A DNA stretch of 64,000 nucleotides from positions 1 through 64,000 of the forward strand of contig JAMDHS010000074.1 in assembly GCA_029717555.1 (NCBI GenBank), in the 5' to 3' direction. A model generated the notes under the pieces. The model made no database searches, was not told the DNA's origin, and saw nothing but the letters and a program-made list of their open reading frames with translations. Made by a program: the position numbers and the translations under genes. Positions within the stretch are counted from its first letter, which is position 1; every line of letters starts with the position of its first letter. Shown here one piece after another: positions 23,142-34,687 of the stretch. This DNA comes from Peribolospora baueri. Its lineage: Eukaryota; Basidiomycota; Peribolosporomycetes; Peribolosporales; Peribolosporaceae.

Positions 23142-23864
23142 TCCCAATATTTTTTGACTTGTACACATTCATCTCATTGAACTGAACCGAATAGAATAGG
23201 CGAAGAGGCAGGGAGATGGAGGTGCCGTTCCGTAACCGGCAAACGTTGGGTTAGTGTCGCCAACAACTTGGTTTCATGTAGAACGCGTCTAGTTCAGAAA
23301 ATAAACAGAATCAATCAAATCAAATCAATCATTCATCGACGGAGGCCGCTTCCAGCACTGCCCCGCGTCGAAAGACGACCGAGCGAGAGAGAGAGGGAGA
23401 GAGAGAGAGAGAGAGCAGGCGACAACGTTGGCCGCAAAGACGAAGGATGCGTAGGCATTGAAGTAGTGCACGAAGGAAAGGAGAGTGGTCTGAGGAACAG
23501 AGGGTGGCGTGCGGGGAACCGACGAGGAGAAGAGGTGTTCGAACATCACGTGGTGTCACGTGCTGCCATTTTCCTGTTCGCAGTTGGCGCGCTTAATAAG
23601 CGATTGTAACCAAAAGAACAAAGGTATCGACCGGCTTTCACGCTGTTTGATTCCACCGTTTAAACCAGGGAGAGAGAGAGCGAGTGGCGCCAACTGCAAA
23701 CAGGTTATGAGCCCAGGCTCAAGTCGTCTAACTACGCACGGACCAAGCAAGAACAAGGCTCGGTGTCGCCCTGCTTTGAGCATTCCTCTGAGTCGACGTT
23801 CGAACCGTCTTCATTGTCTCGTACGTGCGAGACGTCCTCTAGGACCCTTAGTAGTGAGCTATCT

Positions 23865-24160
23865 TCTCGTCGCTCCGTCGCTATCCATCATAAAGTGAGA
23901 GCCGAAAGTGCGTACCAGGTACGTTACCGACAACAAATTGTTGTGCACCGTCAGGTCATATAAGACGTTGGTAAACGTAATCTTCTGCGACGTACCGCTT
24001 GAGGTGCGGAACAGATACGTCCACGTCCCTTTTCCGTACGCCCAACTCGGCTGCCCTTTGTGACCATTGATCTGGAGCGAGTGCTCGAACGCTTCGTAGT
24101 CGTCGGGCATATCTCGTGAAATGTGGTGTATCGCGCCACTGTCGAAGATACGGCGACCTT
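23865..24160 (-). mobile_element. Ty1/Copia retrotransposon fossil, protease-region fragment
   Basis: A short, isolated piece of a Ty1/Copia polyprotein on the minus strand, covering the aspartic-protease neighbourhood (motif FDSGAIHHIS). No LTRs, integrase, reverse transcriptase or RNase H parts of this family are visible nearby, so it is a broken remnant. It abuts LINE sequence on its right. Confidence 0.75.
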
Positions 24161-24177
24161 GTGGTGCAGATTCGACG

Positions 24178-24300
24178 GCGTGGGCGCGCCTCATGTTGGG
24201 CGCATACCGCACCTCCCCTATCAGTGTCCTCTACTTCGATGCCGACCTCCGTCACGGCTTCCTCCGTCTCCATAAGGCCGCGGCAGAGGAGGATTGCCGA
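24178..24300 (+). mobile_element. LINE reverse-transcriptase C-terminal fragment (+)
   Basis: The plus strand encodes ARLMLGAYRTSPISVL and FDADLRHGF, matching the conserved region just after the RT fingers/palm of fungal LINEs. The same region occurs on the minus strand immediately to the right, so this is one arm of an inverted duplication. It begins right after the Copia fragment. Clade (Tad1-like versus other) cannot be fixed from this length. Confidence 0.65.
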
Positions 24301-24348
24301 GGGCACTGATAGGGGAGGTGCGGTATGCGCCCAACACGAGGCGGGCGG
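24182..24348. repeat. Small foldback of LINE sequence
   Basis: Arms at about 24182-24231 and 24299-24348 are reverse complements with about four mismatches (core 39 nt at 24188-24226 and 24304-24342 with one mismatch), separated by a 67-nt spacer. Both arms code, on opposite strands, for the same LINE peptide GAYRTSPIS. Confidence 0.85.
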
Positions 24349-24980
24349 CTAGACGTTGCACTCTGTCGATGTTATGTTGCATGGCCGGAGGGGTCTTGGG
24401 TAGCCACTGGAGGACAGCGTAGTCGGTGATCGGCGTGATAACTGAGAGGAACAGCCGTCGGAAGTGTCGTAGGGAGAGTCCCCATGTCGTGCGCGCTAGC
24501 GATGACGAGGCCATGAGTGCTCGTTGCCCCTTGGCACTCGCGTACCGGACGTGATCGTGCCAGAGGAGGCCTTCATCCAGGATGACGCCCAGGTACTTTG
24601 CTGATGGGACTTGCCGTATCCGGGAGCCGGCAAAGGAGATGGTAAGGTGATCATCGTTCCTGCTCGTTCCCGGCGGGACGAAGACTACGAGCTGCGGTTT
24701 TGAGGGATCGAAACGGGCTCCGTGTCGTTCGGCCCAGTCTCCGCGCCCCGGGCAAAGCGTTCGAGGCGGTAAGCTGCGATCGCCTCGGTCGGGCCCCGCG
24801 CGTGAAGGGCGACGTCATCAACGTAGCCTATCGCACTGGCGTTGTTCGCAGCCCTACGACGTCGGCTTTGTAGAATAGGAAGAGGACTGGGGAGAGAGGA
24901 AGGCAACATGGCAGAATACCACCGCCCCCGGAGATAGGAACTCATTCTGAGGGTGGTGGTGCGGTCAGAGAGCCACTTTC
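24305..24980 (-). mobile_element. LINE reverse-transcriptase fragment (-)
   Basis: About 680 bp on the minus strand encode the second half of a non-LTR reverse transcriptase. In order of transcription: WLSDRTTTLRM near the right end, the catalytic-motif segment AIGYVDDVALHARG, then (in another frame) PSKPQLVVFVPPGT and VPSAKYLGVILDEGLLWHD, and finally TPITDYAVLQWLPKTPPAM and RLAARLVLGAYRTSPISAL. The catalytic Tyr-x-Asp-Asp is present. The frame changes between segments, so it is not an intact gene. Endonuclease, RNase H and the 3' tail are absent. Confidence 0.8.
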
Positions 24981-25165
24981 TGCCATGTTGCCTGGAGGTG
25001 GGAATATCCCAAGGTTCTCCTCTCTCCCAGTCCTCTTCCTGTTCTACAACGCCGACGTCGTAAGGCTGCGAACAACACACGCCGGTGCGATAATCTACGT
25101 TGATGTCGTCGCCCTTAGTGCGCTGATCTCGACAGAGGCGATCGCAGCTTACCGCTTTGCCCGAA
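24750..25165. repeat. Large foldback of LINE sequence
   Basis: Left arm about 24750-24914 and right arm about 24980-25165 are reverse complements, with mismatches and two small indels: about 23 nt extra in the right arm near 24993-25015 and about 9 nt extra in the left arm near 24757-24766. The spacer is 65 nt. A 21-nt outer block at 24766-24786 pairs perfectly with 25135-25155. Both arms encode the RT catalytic region. Confidence 0.85.
24980..25160 (+). mobile_element. LINE reverse-transcriptase fragment (+), catalytic region
   Basis: The plus strand encodes LPVLFLFYNADVVRL and AIIYVDVVALSA, the same catalytic region as the minus-strand copy to the left but diverged; the usual YVDD reads YVDV here, so this copy is dead. 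It forms the right arm of the large foldback. Confidence 0.7.
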
Positions 25166-25681
25166 TGCCGCAGCGTCCCCCGTCGACGAATGCCGCAGCG
25201 TCGTTCGGTCCCGCAACGGCGACCTGGCCGGCAAAGAGCGGGCGAAAGCGGCGATCGGCCGGCACCGCCTCGTGGCTCCGCCAGGACGCCCATAGATGCC
25301 GTCGCGGACGGCGCAGACGAGGGCGGACCATCGTCGTGGACAAGGACAAGGACAAGGACATAGATATATCTAAGGCAACGACAACGGCAACGAAAGGCTT
25401 GGGATCGCACACCGCCAAGGACCGACGACGGCCAAGTCGCAATAGGTGCGCCGACAACAAGCAAATCTCACCCACGTCCGCCGCTGCCACCTTGAGCGCC
25501 TGCCTTTCTATCGGCAGCCCCGGCCGCGCTGCGATCGACCTCAGCGAACGTGACGTGGGCCGCTCCGACCGTCCCCATCTCCTTCACACACCACCACCAT
25601 CACACATCGCCCTTCCTCCCTACCCTTCACGCCCCTTCCCCCTCCTCTCTCCTCTCTCTCGACTTTGCCCCGACAGCCGCC

Positions 25682-28600
25682 ATGGCGCCCACCGCAGCCT
25701 CGCTGACGATCAGCCTCCCGCTGACGTTCGCAAACTCCTTCTGGACGTCGCCTGACTACCGCCGGGGTGTGCAGACGCTTTACGGAAAGCTCCAACAGGG
25801 CGTGGAGGAGGACGAGGAGCTCATCGGGTTCATTCAGGTGAGTACGGGTCCGGACCGGAGGCGGGGCATCGTGGAGCCGCATGACTGGGATACGGGCCAG
25901 GCGAGCTCTCGCAGGTCTTGACGGCGCCGCGATGAACGGACGAGTGGGCGCCGGCGCTCAGTTCGCTTGCTCACCTCAAGCTCCTTTTCCTCCTCTTGCT
26001 CCTTCAAACCCTTCGTTACCACAGTACCGGGCTGATCTCGAGTTCCAAGCCTCCGAGTCCCTCTCTACTCCGCCCCCGCAACCGTCGTTTTCCGCCTCTG
26101 TCCTTCCTCCATCCGACCCTTCTTCCGGCCCCCTCGCCCTGATCTCCGGCGGCAGCGGCGGCCGCCGCGGCTTCTCCTCCGCCACCACCCCCTCGCCTCT
26201 CTCCTTCGTCTTTCGTTCCCTTCTCACAGAGTCCGTGTCTGCCCAGGCCAACGCCCACGCCAAGGCCGCCAGGGACCTCGACCGGCTCGTCGTGGAGCCC
26301 TTCCGCAAGTGGAGTGCCGAGCACAAGGCGAGGTTGGAGGCAAGCTGGAAGTTTGTACATGAGCAGCTGGAGAGGTACGAGAGGATGGAGGTGGAGACGG
26401 TCAAGTTGAGGAACGTGTACGAGGCCAAGTGCCGTGCCGCTGACGAGGTGGGCCTCATCTTCGTCCGTCGCCTTATCGCCTTACTCGCCCGATCAACAAC
26501 GTCCATCGTCCTTTGCCTCCTTTATTATGCTCACCTTGCTCCTTCAACGTTTGTTTGCTTCCTTCCAACCACAGGCTGAGGATGATGCTCGGTTCGCCCC
26601 TAATGCAGACACCTTCACGCCCCCTTCCTCGGGCCGCTGGGATCAGCCCGGGTTCGGCGACGATGAGAAGACGCTGGCCTCGCCCGGAACTGCCTCCGAA
26701 GCGTCCTCTCATACACTGGCGACCAAAGAGGCCGACGACCCTGAGGCCCGCCAGCGCCGGGAAAAGCTGCGTGCCCAGTTCGGCTTCAGTTCCCGTTCGA
26801 AGGAGAGGAGGGCGACGACGGCCTCTGAAAGTGCAGCAGGGTCGGCGACCAGCCTTGGGAGGGCGAACACCACCATCTCCACCCGTTCTCTCGAAAAGTC
26901 GCCCGTCGGCCGCGATCGCTCTGCCTCGGCTTCGCACGCCCCTGGCCCGGCAAAGGTCAAGGTGTCCTCCGGTTCCCCCCCTCCGCTCGTCTTCCCCTTC
27001 GGCCCAACCCTCCCGGCCAGGCACGTCTCCGCGCTTCTAGCCCAGCTTCAAGCCGAGGTGGCTCCGCGCAGCGTATCCGTTCCCATCCTGGGCACGTATG
27101 ACGACGTCAGGACTGGGGAGGAGATCGCCCACTGGATCGTCCAGACTTGGCCCGGCGTCGCTCATCGCCGCACAGTATCTACTTCGGATGGCGGAAAGGC
27201 CGTAAAGGAGACCGTGGAAAAGGATGGTGACAAGACGGACGGCGCTGGCGAGACGGAGAAAGAGGAGGAAAAGCCCATTGCAGCTCCGCCGCCCCCCGCG
27301 GCGGACGAGGACGACGCGGTGGAACCGCTGGACAAGGCGGCGGCGATCGGCGATGTGCTCTGCTCCGAGCTGGATTGCTTCCGTCTTGTCGGAGGTCTCG
27401 GGAACCGATTCCACGCGAACCCCACGAGTTACTATCAGTTCAAGCCGCACGCGTTCGACCTCGAGAGCGAGCTGGACCGTCACGCTTCCGAGCAACAGCG
27501 GAGTGGTGGCGGCGACGCCGACGACGACGACGAGGGCCGTCTCTCGTCACCGGTGGGAGGTGCAAGCGGTTTGAAGCGCAGCGTGACGATCTCCTCCTAC
27601 CTCTCCTCTGCTCTCTCGCGCGCCTCGTCCGTCCGAAACAACCTTCTCGCCCAGGTCGCCAACGCCAGCACGGGAGGCGAGCTCGCCCACGTCCGTGCCC
27701 GCCGCGAGGCGCTCGCCGCCGACAGCTCTTACCGCAGTTTCGTGCGCCGCCTCGATCGTCAGCGTCTAGCGCTCGAGGAGGTGCTCATGGAACACTACGG
27801 CCTCGCCCAGAGATGGGAGCTCGACCGTCTCCGCGCCGTTAAGGCCGTCCTCCTCTCCTACAACGCCTCCCTCGCCGGTGTGGTGCCAGCGCTGAAAGAG
27901 AGCGCGGAGCGGAGCGGGACGCTGCAGGAGAGCCTCGAGCCCGAGAAGGACCTCCGCGGGTTCATCGAGGCGTACCGCACCGGGCCTTACCGCCCTTCCG
28001 CCAAAGTCTACCGGTCCTTCTACCACGACGAGGCGCAGAGCGGCGCTGGCGTGTTCGGCATCGACCTTCGCGAGCGATACCGCTACGCCGCCCCCGTCCC
28101 CGGAACGAGCGGAGAGAGAGGCCTTCCTCCGATGCCTGGCGCCGAGGCCGCGACCGCCGGCAAGACTGAGGTTCAAGGGAACGACAAGGCTGCCGTCGCC
28201 ATGGTCAGGACCGTCGAGCCGCCCGTGGTCATTAGGGCCCTCTTGGCTGCTCTCGATGCCGCTTATGCCAAGTTGCCTAACGACAATCGTAAGTTCTTTT
28301 TTCGTCCTGTCTCAGCCTTCCCCAATCTCCCGCCACCTTGGGGAATTTTTTTCATGAACTAAATCGTTCGTCCGTCCGTCCTCCGACTTATCCAGAACGC
28401 CGAAAGACTTGGATCTACGAAGTGCCTCTCACCTCGACGCACCATCTCCGCGAGGCGATCAACGATCTCCCTCGTCCCTCTTCGGAGGTGCCGTTGGAGC
28501 TGCTCAGCAGGTACGACGCGCCCGTTCTCGCGAGCGCTGTCAAGCTTTGGATGCTCGAGCTCGAGCCCCCCTTGGGTCTTTACGAAAACTGGGAAGACGT

Positions 28601-29989
28601 CGCTAGGGTGTATCCCACCGGTGAGTGGAACGGCTGGCATCTTGCCTCGCTGTTCGGTTACTTTGTCCGCGTCCACTGATGAGCCATTTTCTAAATTATC
28701 TTCCTCGTCGCCTTGACCTCCAGTGGGAGCGGATTCGAACACGTCGACGATAGAAGACCTCAAGATCATCCTTGCCAAGCTCCCCAAAATCCACCTGGTG
28801 ACTCTCAACGCGGTCATCGAGCACCTTCAGAAGCTCGCCGCTGAGACCAAGACGGACGAATCAGACGAGATGTACCTGTCCAAGCTCGGGTTGAGCGTCG
28901 GGAGAAGTGAGTTGGCCGCCCACGCTTAGGGCCGTTATGTAGCTGGGCCAGAGACGTCTAGAGGCGGTGCTGAGCGTTTCTTCTCGTCCCATCTCGTCTC
29001 CAGCCATCCTTCGCCCACAGGTGGAGACGCCGGTGACGATCAACGCCAAGCACCCGACGCTGTTCCTCATCGACTTGATCCAGAACCGCGAGGCCATCCT
29101 TCCGCCCGTGATCGAGCGCAAGAACCGCGACTCGGAGCAGGCGCGCCACCGTCCGATCCGGAAGCGCACCGCCCCCGTCGACCAGCGCATCTCGAGGAAG
29201 CTCCTTTCCAACGACACCGAGAGTGGCGTCAGCTTGCTTCATGCTCAGACGATCGGCAGGCACGGTCACAGTCGCGAGCCGAGCATGGATGGGGAACCTC
29301 CGGTGCGGCAGGCGCCGGTGATCGCAGAGCCAGAGGAGGGAGAGTCCCTGCCTCCGCCGCCGCCTCCGCCTTCGAACAGTGAGAAGCCCGTGCTTTCTTC
29401 CCTCTCCATCGCCAGCTCGGCCCTCACCGGCGAAGGAGGAGAGGCAGCTACTCAGCCAGGCATCGCGCCTCCCGCGCTCGTTGAGCAAGCGCCCACGCCT
29501 ACGGTACAGACTATGCTGGAGGCCATCGCTGCGGCCGCGGGCGGAGAAGAGACTCTGGCTGGTGTGGACGCGGATGACGTACCGCTGTCTCAAGGCGCCA
29601 GTCTCTCTCGTCACACCACCGGCTCCGGCTCCAGCTCCGGCAGCTCTCGTGTTCGCGGACCCCGCTCCTCTCGTGGTCCCCGAGCCTCCATCACCGGCCC
29701 CGGCGCGGGCGGATCCCCTTCGCACGCCCGCGGAGCCTCTGAGGCGACCGCAGCCATCTCGCGGCCCGATTTGTCCTCGTCTAGTAATCCCTACCGAGCC
29801 AGTGTCGCCGGACACCCCGGTAGCGGCCTGAAGCCGGTCAACTTGAGCGAGTACAGGCCGAGGGGAAAGCGTGAGCACGGGGTGAGCGCGAGCAAGTTCA
29901 CTTCGGGCAGGAGGCCGAGTTGGAGTCGGACGGTGGCGAGCGGGGACGAGGACGAGGTGATGGGCAGGGCCGCTGGCGAGGAGGAGTGA
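25682..29989 (+). CDS. RGD2: Rgd2-type F-BAR/DEP/RhoGAP protein
   Basis: Six exons (25682-25837, 26025-26447, 26575-28288, 28396-28620, 28724-28906, 29004-29989) join in phase to 1228 residues. Order: an FCH/F-BAR N-terminal half (10-190, FANSFWTSPDYRRGVQTLY, LESLL-like helices), a Ser-rich linker, a DEP domain (about 355-487, split by an acidic/Pro insert), the second F-BAR helix set (about 575-690, YRSFVRRLDRQRLALEEVL), a RhoGAP domain (about 735-930, LLSRYDAPVLASAVKLWMLE, LAKLPKIHLVTLNAVIEHL), and a disordered tail. A DEP domain inside an F-BAR is the Rgd2/Rga8 layout; such proteins bind curved membrane and down-regulate Cdc42/Rho5-class GTPases. The usual GxxRxSG arginine-finger loop reads RRKTWIYEVPL here. 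One donor is GTGGGC. Confidence 0.92.
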
Positions 29990-30964
29990 TGTGATCGGTG
30001 GTGACAGAAGACTTGCGCGACCAACCACGCCGGTGGAGAGCTAGACGCCTGCTTTTCTCCCCTTTATATGACGAGATCTCTTTCACTTTCGCTGCCCCGT
30101 ACTTTTCTTCTTTTGCCCGAATCGGACGCGCCGGCTTCGTTGCGCCTTTCGATCGTCTTTTCTGCATCGGTTATTGCGTTCTCTCGGCTTTCAACTGATG
30201 CAATACGAATCGAATCTGCTAACGCGTGGCATGTGTATGAAAACTAAACGGCTGGCCACAAAGGCGCACGGCGAAAGTCGGCGAGCGTTTGGGTGTGCTT
30301 TTCTCGTTGAGATGCAGGCGAGCGAGGGTATGTATGGCCCAAGGTCTGTTCTGTTCTAGTCTGTCGTCTTCTTCTGCCGTCGTAACCTGTCCAAGACCCG
30401 CTCGACCGCTGAACGAAGCCCTCCAGACGGCGTTCGTCCCCTACCCGTCCGTCCTAAAAAAAAAAAAAAAACGCGTCCCGTCCAGCTGGACGTGTCTCCC
30501 TCCGACCAGTTCTTTCCTTTCCGTCCACGTGGCGTCGTCATTCATAACAAGGTTGAAGGGAATCCTGGCTGGACATAAATAACAACCATGTGCGATGCAA
30601 GACGCGGCAGCGGCGGGGCAGACGTGCGCGGGAAGGCGGAGGAAGGGGGTATGGTACGGGGATAGGAGGAGGCGAACTAGCGAAGCGTGTCATCCTCGGA
30701 GCGTCGAAGCGAAGGGGGAAGAAGAGCTACAGCTATAGGAGGCGGGGTCGGGTGAAAGAGTAAAAGTTGGATTCGGGAGCGCAATGCGAGCGCCAATCCG
30801 TTGACAAGGTATGAACCGGGCGGTGAAGGGATGACGACCTCGGGGCGGTGATAGACATGTACGAGCCAAAAAAGCCGAGCGAAGAGGTATGGGTGGCGGA
30901 CGGGAAGCGGAACGGCGAAATGAACCAAGCTTCGAAAGAAGACGAGCCAAACGGCAAAATGCGA
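29990..30964. other. Convergent intergenic region
   Basis: It separates the 3' ends of the RhoGAP gene (+) and the protease gene (-). It contains an A16-type run near 30456-30471. No gene is supported. Confidence 0.6.
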
Positions 30965-33195
30965 TCAGGTCGGTAGGAACTTCTGGCTCTCCTCGTACAT
31001 GCCCTCTCCGTCGTATGTGACTGGAATACCGAAAAAAAAAGAGCAGTCAGGCCCCTTTGATTGAGCTGGCGGTACAAATTGCGCTCAAAAGCTCGGGCTG
31101 AGTGAGAGGCCGAGATAAGCTTGGTACTCACAAATGGCAATCCCGGCGACGATGGCGGTGGACAGGAGCAGCAGAGAAAAGAAGAGCCAGATCATCGCCC
31201 AAGCTGCGAAGGCATCCGACGGTCACACCAAGATAGGACGGTATGTTCAGTGTTCCATGCAAACGAAGGAGACACATTGCTTCGCGCCGTCCGACATTGA
31301 CATACCTTGTGGCGGCAAATTGATGATTCGAGAAAACATGGATGCGTCCGATTCGTTCTCCTTTCCGAAGACAAAGTCGTCCAGACTGGGTAGAATCCGA
31401 AGTAAGCGGTTGGGGGGGGGGGGGGTGGAAGGGTTGTCCGAATACGGTCAGAAAGACAGAAGGCTCTGGCGAGAATGAAAAGGCGAAAGGCTACTCACAT
31501 GTCCCATACGACGTACAACGTCGACATAACTCCGATGAAGAGAATATAGTATCGCAGAGCCGCACTGCAGGGGAAAATTAGAAGACGAAACGGGACGTCG
31601 TCAAGCCGAGTGAGCGAGCCTGAGCGTCGCCGGAGGAGGGGAGCACGAGGACAAGGGCGACCCGCGGAGCTCAATCGCAACTCACGCGTGCCCGAGGAAC
31701 CACAGAGCGACCATGAACGCAGCGGCGAGGAAAACGAGGACTTGCGTGACGATGCCGCGGGACCACCAGAAGACGACGATCCAGAGCAGGCCGATCACGA
31801 AGCTGGCCACCTTGCTCGCTTCTGTGTCAAATCCGACCATCACCAGCACGGCGCCTCCGATCGCTGAACCGAGGTAGCCCGCACAGAGGGTGATGATGGG
31901 TATGCCTTCGGTCTGGATTGAGGGCAAGGGAAGTCGGAACAGAACAAAAGATGGGTCGAAAGGAAAGAGACGGGGAGAGGACGATCAGTCGACGATTCGA
32001 CTTTGAACCAGCAGATAGGCGGAAAACCCACCATTTTAGTCATCCCACCATGCTCGGGGTCGATGGTAATACTCTCGATACGCGCTCCCGTGCAGGCGCC
32101 CACGGCGGCGTGACAGAACTCGTGGAAGCCCACGACCAGGAGCTGTGGAGCGAGGGAAAGGAAGCGATGAGGGAGGAAGAAAGATAAGCAGGAGATGTAA
32201 AGTAAGCCTCCAGCTATGCTTCGTCGCAGTTACTAAGTGTGAAGCTCGTCCTAGCCATTCCAGCTGCGCCAAATAGCTCACCTTGAAGGGGAGCAGGAGC
32301 TGGCGCAGGATCTGTAGGTAGAAGGAACGGGGGAATAGAAAAGCCGTGGTGGTGACGGGTAATAACGTGAGCGACGCGACCAGGTCCTTGCCGAACTCCC
32401 TCCACCTCGTCCCTGTTACTGCTTCATCTCCCGCCACCCAACTCGACCCAAAGCCCACTACCTCCCTTCCAGCCAAACACAGCAAAAGAGGGGAACAAAA
32501 GAGGCTCACGAAAAGATTCCACCCGACCAAGATGGCGACGGCCATGATGGCGATGGCATATACCGTCGCGATCTGAGTCTTGTTAGGGTGGCCCAGCCCG
32601 CCGGTCTTGTCCGCCTGAGTGGGCCCCTCGGTCGCAGACTCGGCGGCGGAGCTCGTGGTGAGCTGGGGACCGCCCCCTGTAGGGGTGGGTGTGGGAGTTG
32701 AGGCAGGAACGACGCTAGTAATAGTGGTGGCGCTGGTGATAGTGGTAACGAGCTACGATATCGGCAGGAAAAAAAGCGATAGTCAGCACATCAGTTTAGG
32801 AGATGGAACGGTGTGCTGTAGGGGTTGACTTTGCGTCCTCGTTCTCGTCAAGTTGTGTTGGGCGGTCCGTGCAAAGCTGCTGTCGCACGGACCAAGTTCC
32901 GCAGGCGGCGATAGGCACGACGAGAGTACACTCACATTGGACGATGTGGAAGTGGTCGTGACGGTGGTGACGACTATGACCGTACTAGTGGGTGTGGCCG
33001 CCGGAGAGCGTAGCACTTGAGGAGAGCACCGATAGAGAGAAGGTAACGAGCAAGTTAGCGCGGGTTCAGAGCGACGAACCGCAATGCACAGGAGCCGCCA
33101 CAGAAGCGAGCGAAGCTAGCAGAGCAAAAACGGTACGGCACGGTACGGCATAAAACAGCGAAGAAGAGAAGGACCAGATTCAACCACAGGCTCAT
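30965..33195 (-). CDS. M50B-like intramembrane metalloprotease family protein
   Basis: Nine exons are firm and join in phase (32936-33015, 32510-32752, 32282-32311, 32032-32142, 31686-31912, 31499-31564, 31306-31385, 31132-31203, 30965-31020). An upstream exon is needed; the best candidate is 33147-33195, which begins MSLWLNLVLLFFAVLC, a convincing signal peptide, but its donor (GTACCG) is poor. With it the protein has 337 residues. A Ser/Thr-rich lumenal segment is followed by a first membrane helix (YAIAIMAVAILVGWNLF), the zinc motif HEFCH in VVGFHEFCHAAVGACTG, ESITIDPEHGGMT, then four or five further membrane helices including WIVVFWWSRGIV. This matches the fungal peptidase M50B-like family, related to site-2 proteases. 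Proteolysis has not been shown for most members. A run of 14 Gs lies in the intron at 31412-31425. Confidence 0.85.
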
Positions 33196-34687
33196 TTGTC
33201 CACCACCATCTCTTCCTCATTCCCCTGGTCTTCCCCTCCTCCGGCTCGCGCTCCTCCGCCTCTGCGCCGTCTCGTTTCCATGGCTCGGCCGTGCAAGCGG
33301 GGATGAGGGCAATGGCGGAAGGAGTCAGAGACTCGTAGAAGGAGGAGGCGGGCTCATGAGAAGAAGAAAGGTGGGGAGGACCAGAAAGGGCTGTAGCGGG
33401 AGATCGAAAGTGATCGGCGCAGGCAGGGACAGGCGCGGCAGAAGGCATGGCCAAACCCGAATCGAGGCACGAACGATACGAAACCAAACCGCAACGCGGG
33501 TCAGATGGCGCGGCCGCATCATGCCCACCCAGTCTTTTTGGCCACGCTTGTCGGGCGGCCACCGACTTGCCGTCGACGTCGAACCACTCTGGGCGGCCGG
33601 CATCCGAGCCGCCATTGTTGTGAGGACCACCTCGGTAGTCATAGGTGACTGGCAGTTCGGCATCATCGGCGTCCCCTCCTGCGACGCCCGCGTGAGGATG
33701 GGGAGCGACGAGCCACCAGGGCCGTCTTTTCCCTCCTTCATCGTGTCGTACCTCTTCCTCGCCGTCGGCGGCCGCGGACCTTTCTGCGACCGGTAATGAC
33801 GGATCAGGGTCAGAGGGCGACGCGGACGGCTCGGCGCCGCCGAGGTCGTCAACGAAGAACAGCTGGAGCCCGTCATGGGCAGCGTTCCCGTCTCCCGCGG
33901 CGGCGGCGGCGGCCGATGGTGCTGGCGGTGATAGTGGTGGTGGGTTCCAGCTGAGTGAGGAGGGGCCTGGGGCTGGAAAGGAGACCGGAGAAAGGAAAGA
34001 AGAGGCGAGGGGAGACAGACACGAGGTCAGTGCGGGCATGGCTCGAGCATGCTCCGCTTGACGGCGTGGGGAGGGGGATGGGATGGGTAGCGCGGGTGGG
34101 AGTGGTATGTATCTAGTGTAGGCGTGAAGGCGGGAAGAGAGCGGGTGGATGAAACAGGGCAGGAACGCGATGGTTAAATGAAGAGGAATGTTTGAAGAAT
34201 GGATGAGGGGAGGAGGGAGAGTAGAAGAGGTGGCTGGTCAACACGGGGAACGACGCGACACTGCCGACGCGCACGTTCGGATTCAACATCTACCCCGCGC
34301 GACGGTCGCCGATCACCGATCACCGATCACCCTCGCACCATCGCCGCCCCGTCCCTCGTCGTCGCACCCCGCTCTCGTCCGCCGTCACCGCTCCCGTTGA
34401 CGTTGACCAAGTTGGAGGAGTGGAGCACAAGGCCAGGCTCAGAATCGTGAAAACGAACGGTAACCAGTGACAGTCATCTGCTTTCAGGCGAGCCTCGGCT
34501 TACGCGATCATCGACGCGTTGGTCCGGCCGGGTGCGCACGTGAGGGAAGCAAGCCGAGCGAGCACACTGTCAAACACTGGGTTCTCGCTCATCGGACAGG
34601 CGTAGCATTCGTACAAGAGACGACGACAACATGGGATAAACAACGGGAGCGTGATTCCGCTCGGACCTTTTGTACCAAATGCCATCT
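33196..34687. other. Intergenic region, no confident gene
   Basis: It lies between the protease start and the 3' end of PAT1. A 307-codon minus-strand open frame (34039-33116) crosses it but has no domain and overlaps the protease first exon, so I treat it as unproven. A TCACCGATCACC-type repeat is at about 34310-34330. Confidence 0.5.

Larger units (their letters stand above)
23142..25681. other. Transposon-remnant island
   Basis: About 2.5 kb between the small gene and the RhoGAP gene. It has GA-rich DNA at 23385-23420, a Copia-type fragment, LINE reverse-transcriptase pieces in both orientations, two foldbacks, and a GGACAA repeat near 25335-25360. From about 25560 the sequence becomes the pyrimidine-rich promoter of the RhoGAP gene. 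No host gene is supported. Confidence 0.7.

Noticed and set aside
23865-25165. One single composite retrotransposon
   Set aside because: The left part is Ty1/Copia-type and the rest is non-LTR RT in both orientations, so they are separate elements that landed or were joined side by side.
33116-34039. 307-codon minus-strand open frame starting MPALTSCLSPLAS
   Set aside because: No domain, odd composition (Trp/His/Arg-rich patches), mixed third-position bases, and it overlaps the likely first exon of the protease. GC-rich DNA yields such frames by chance.
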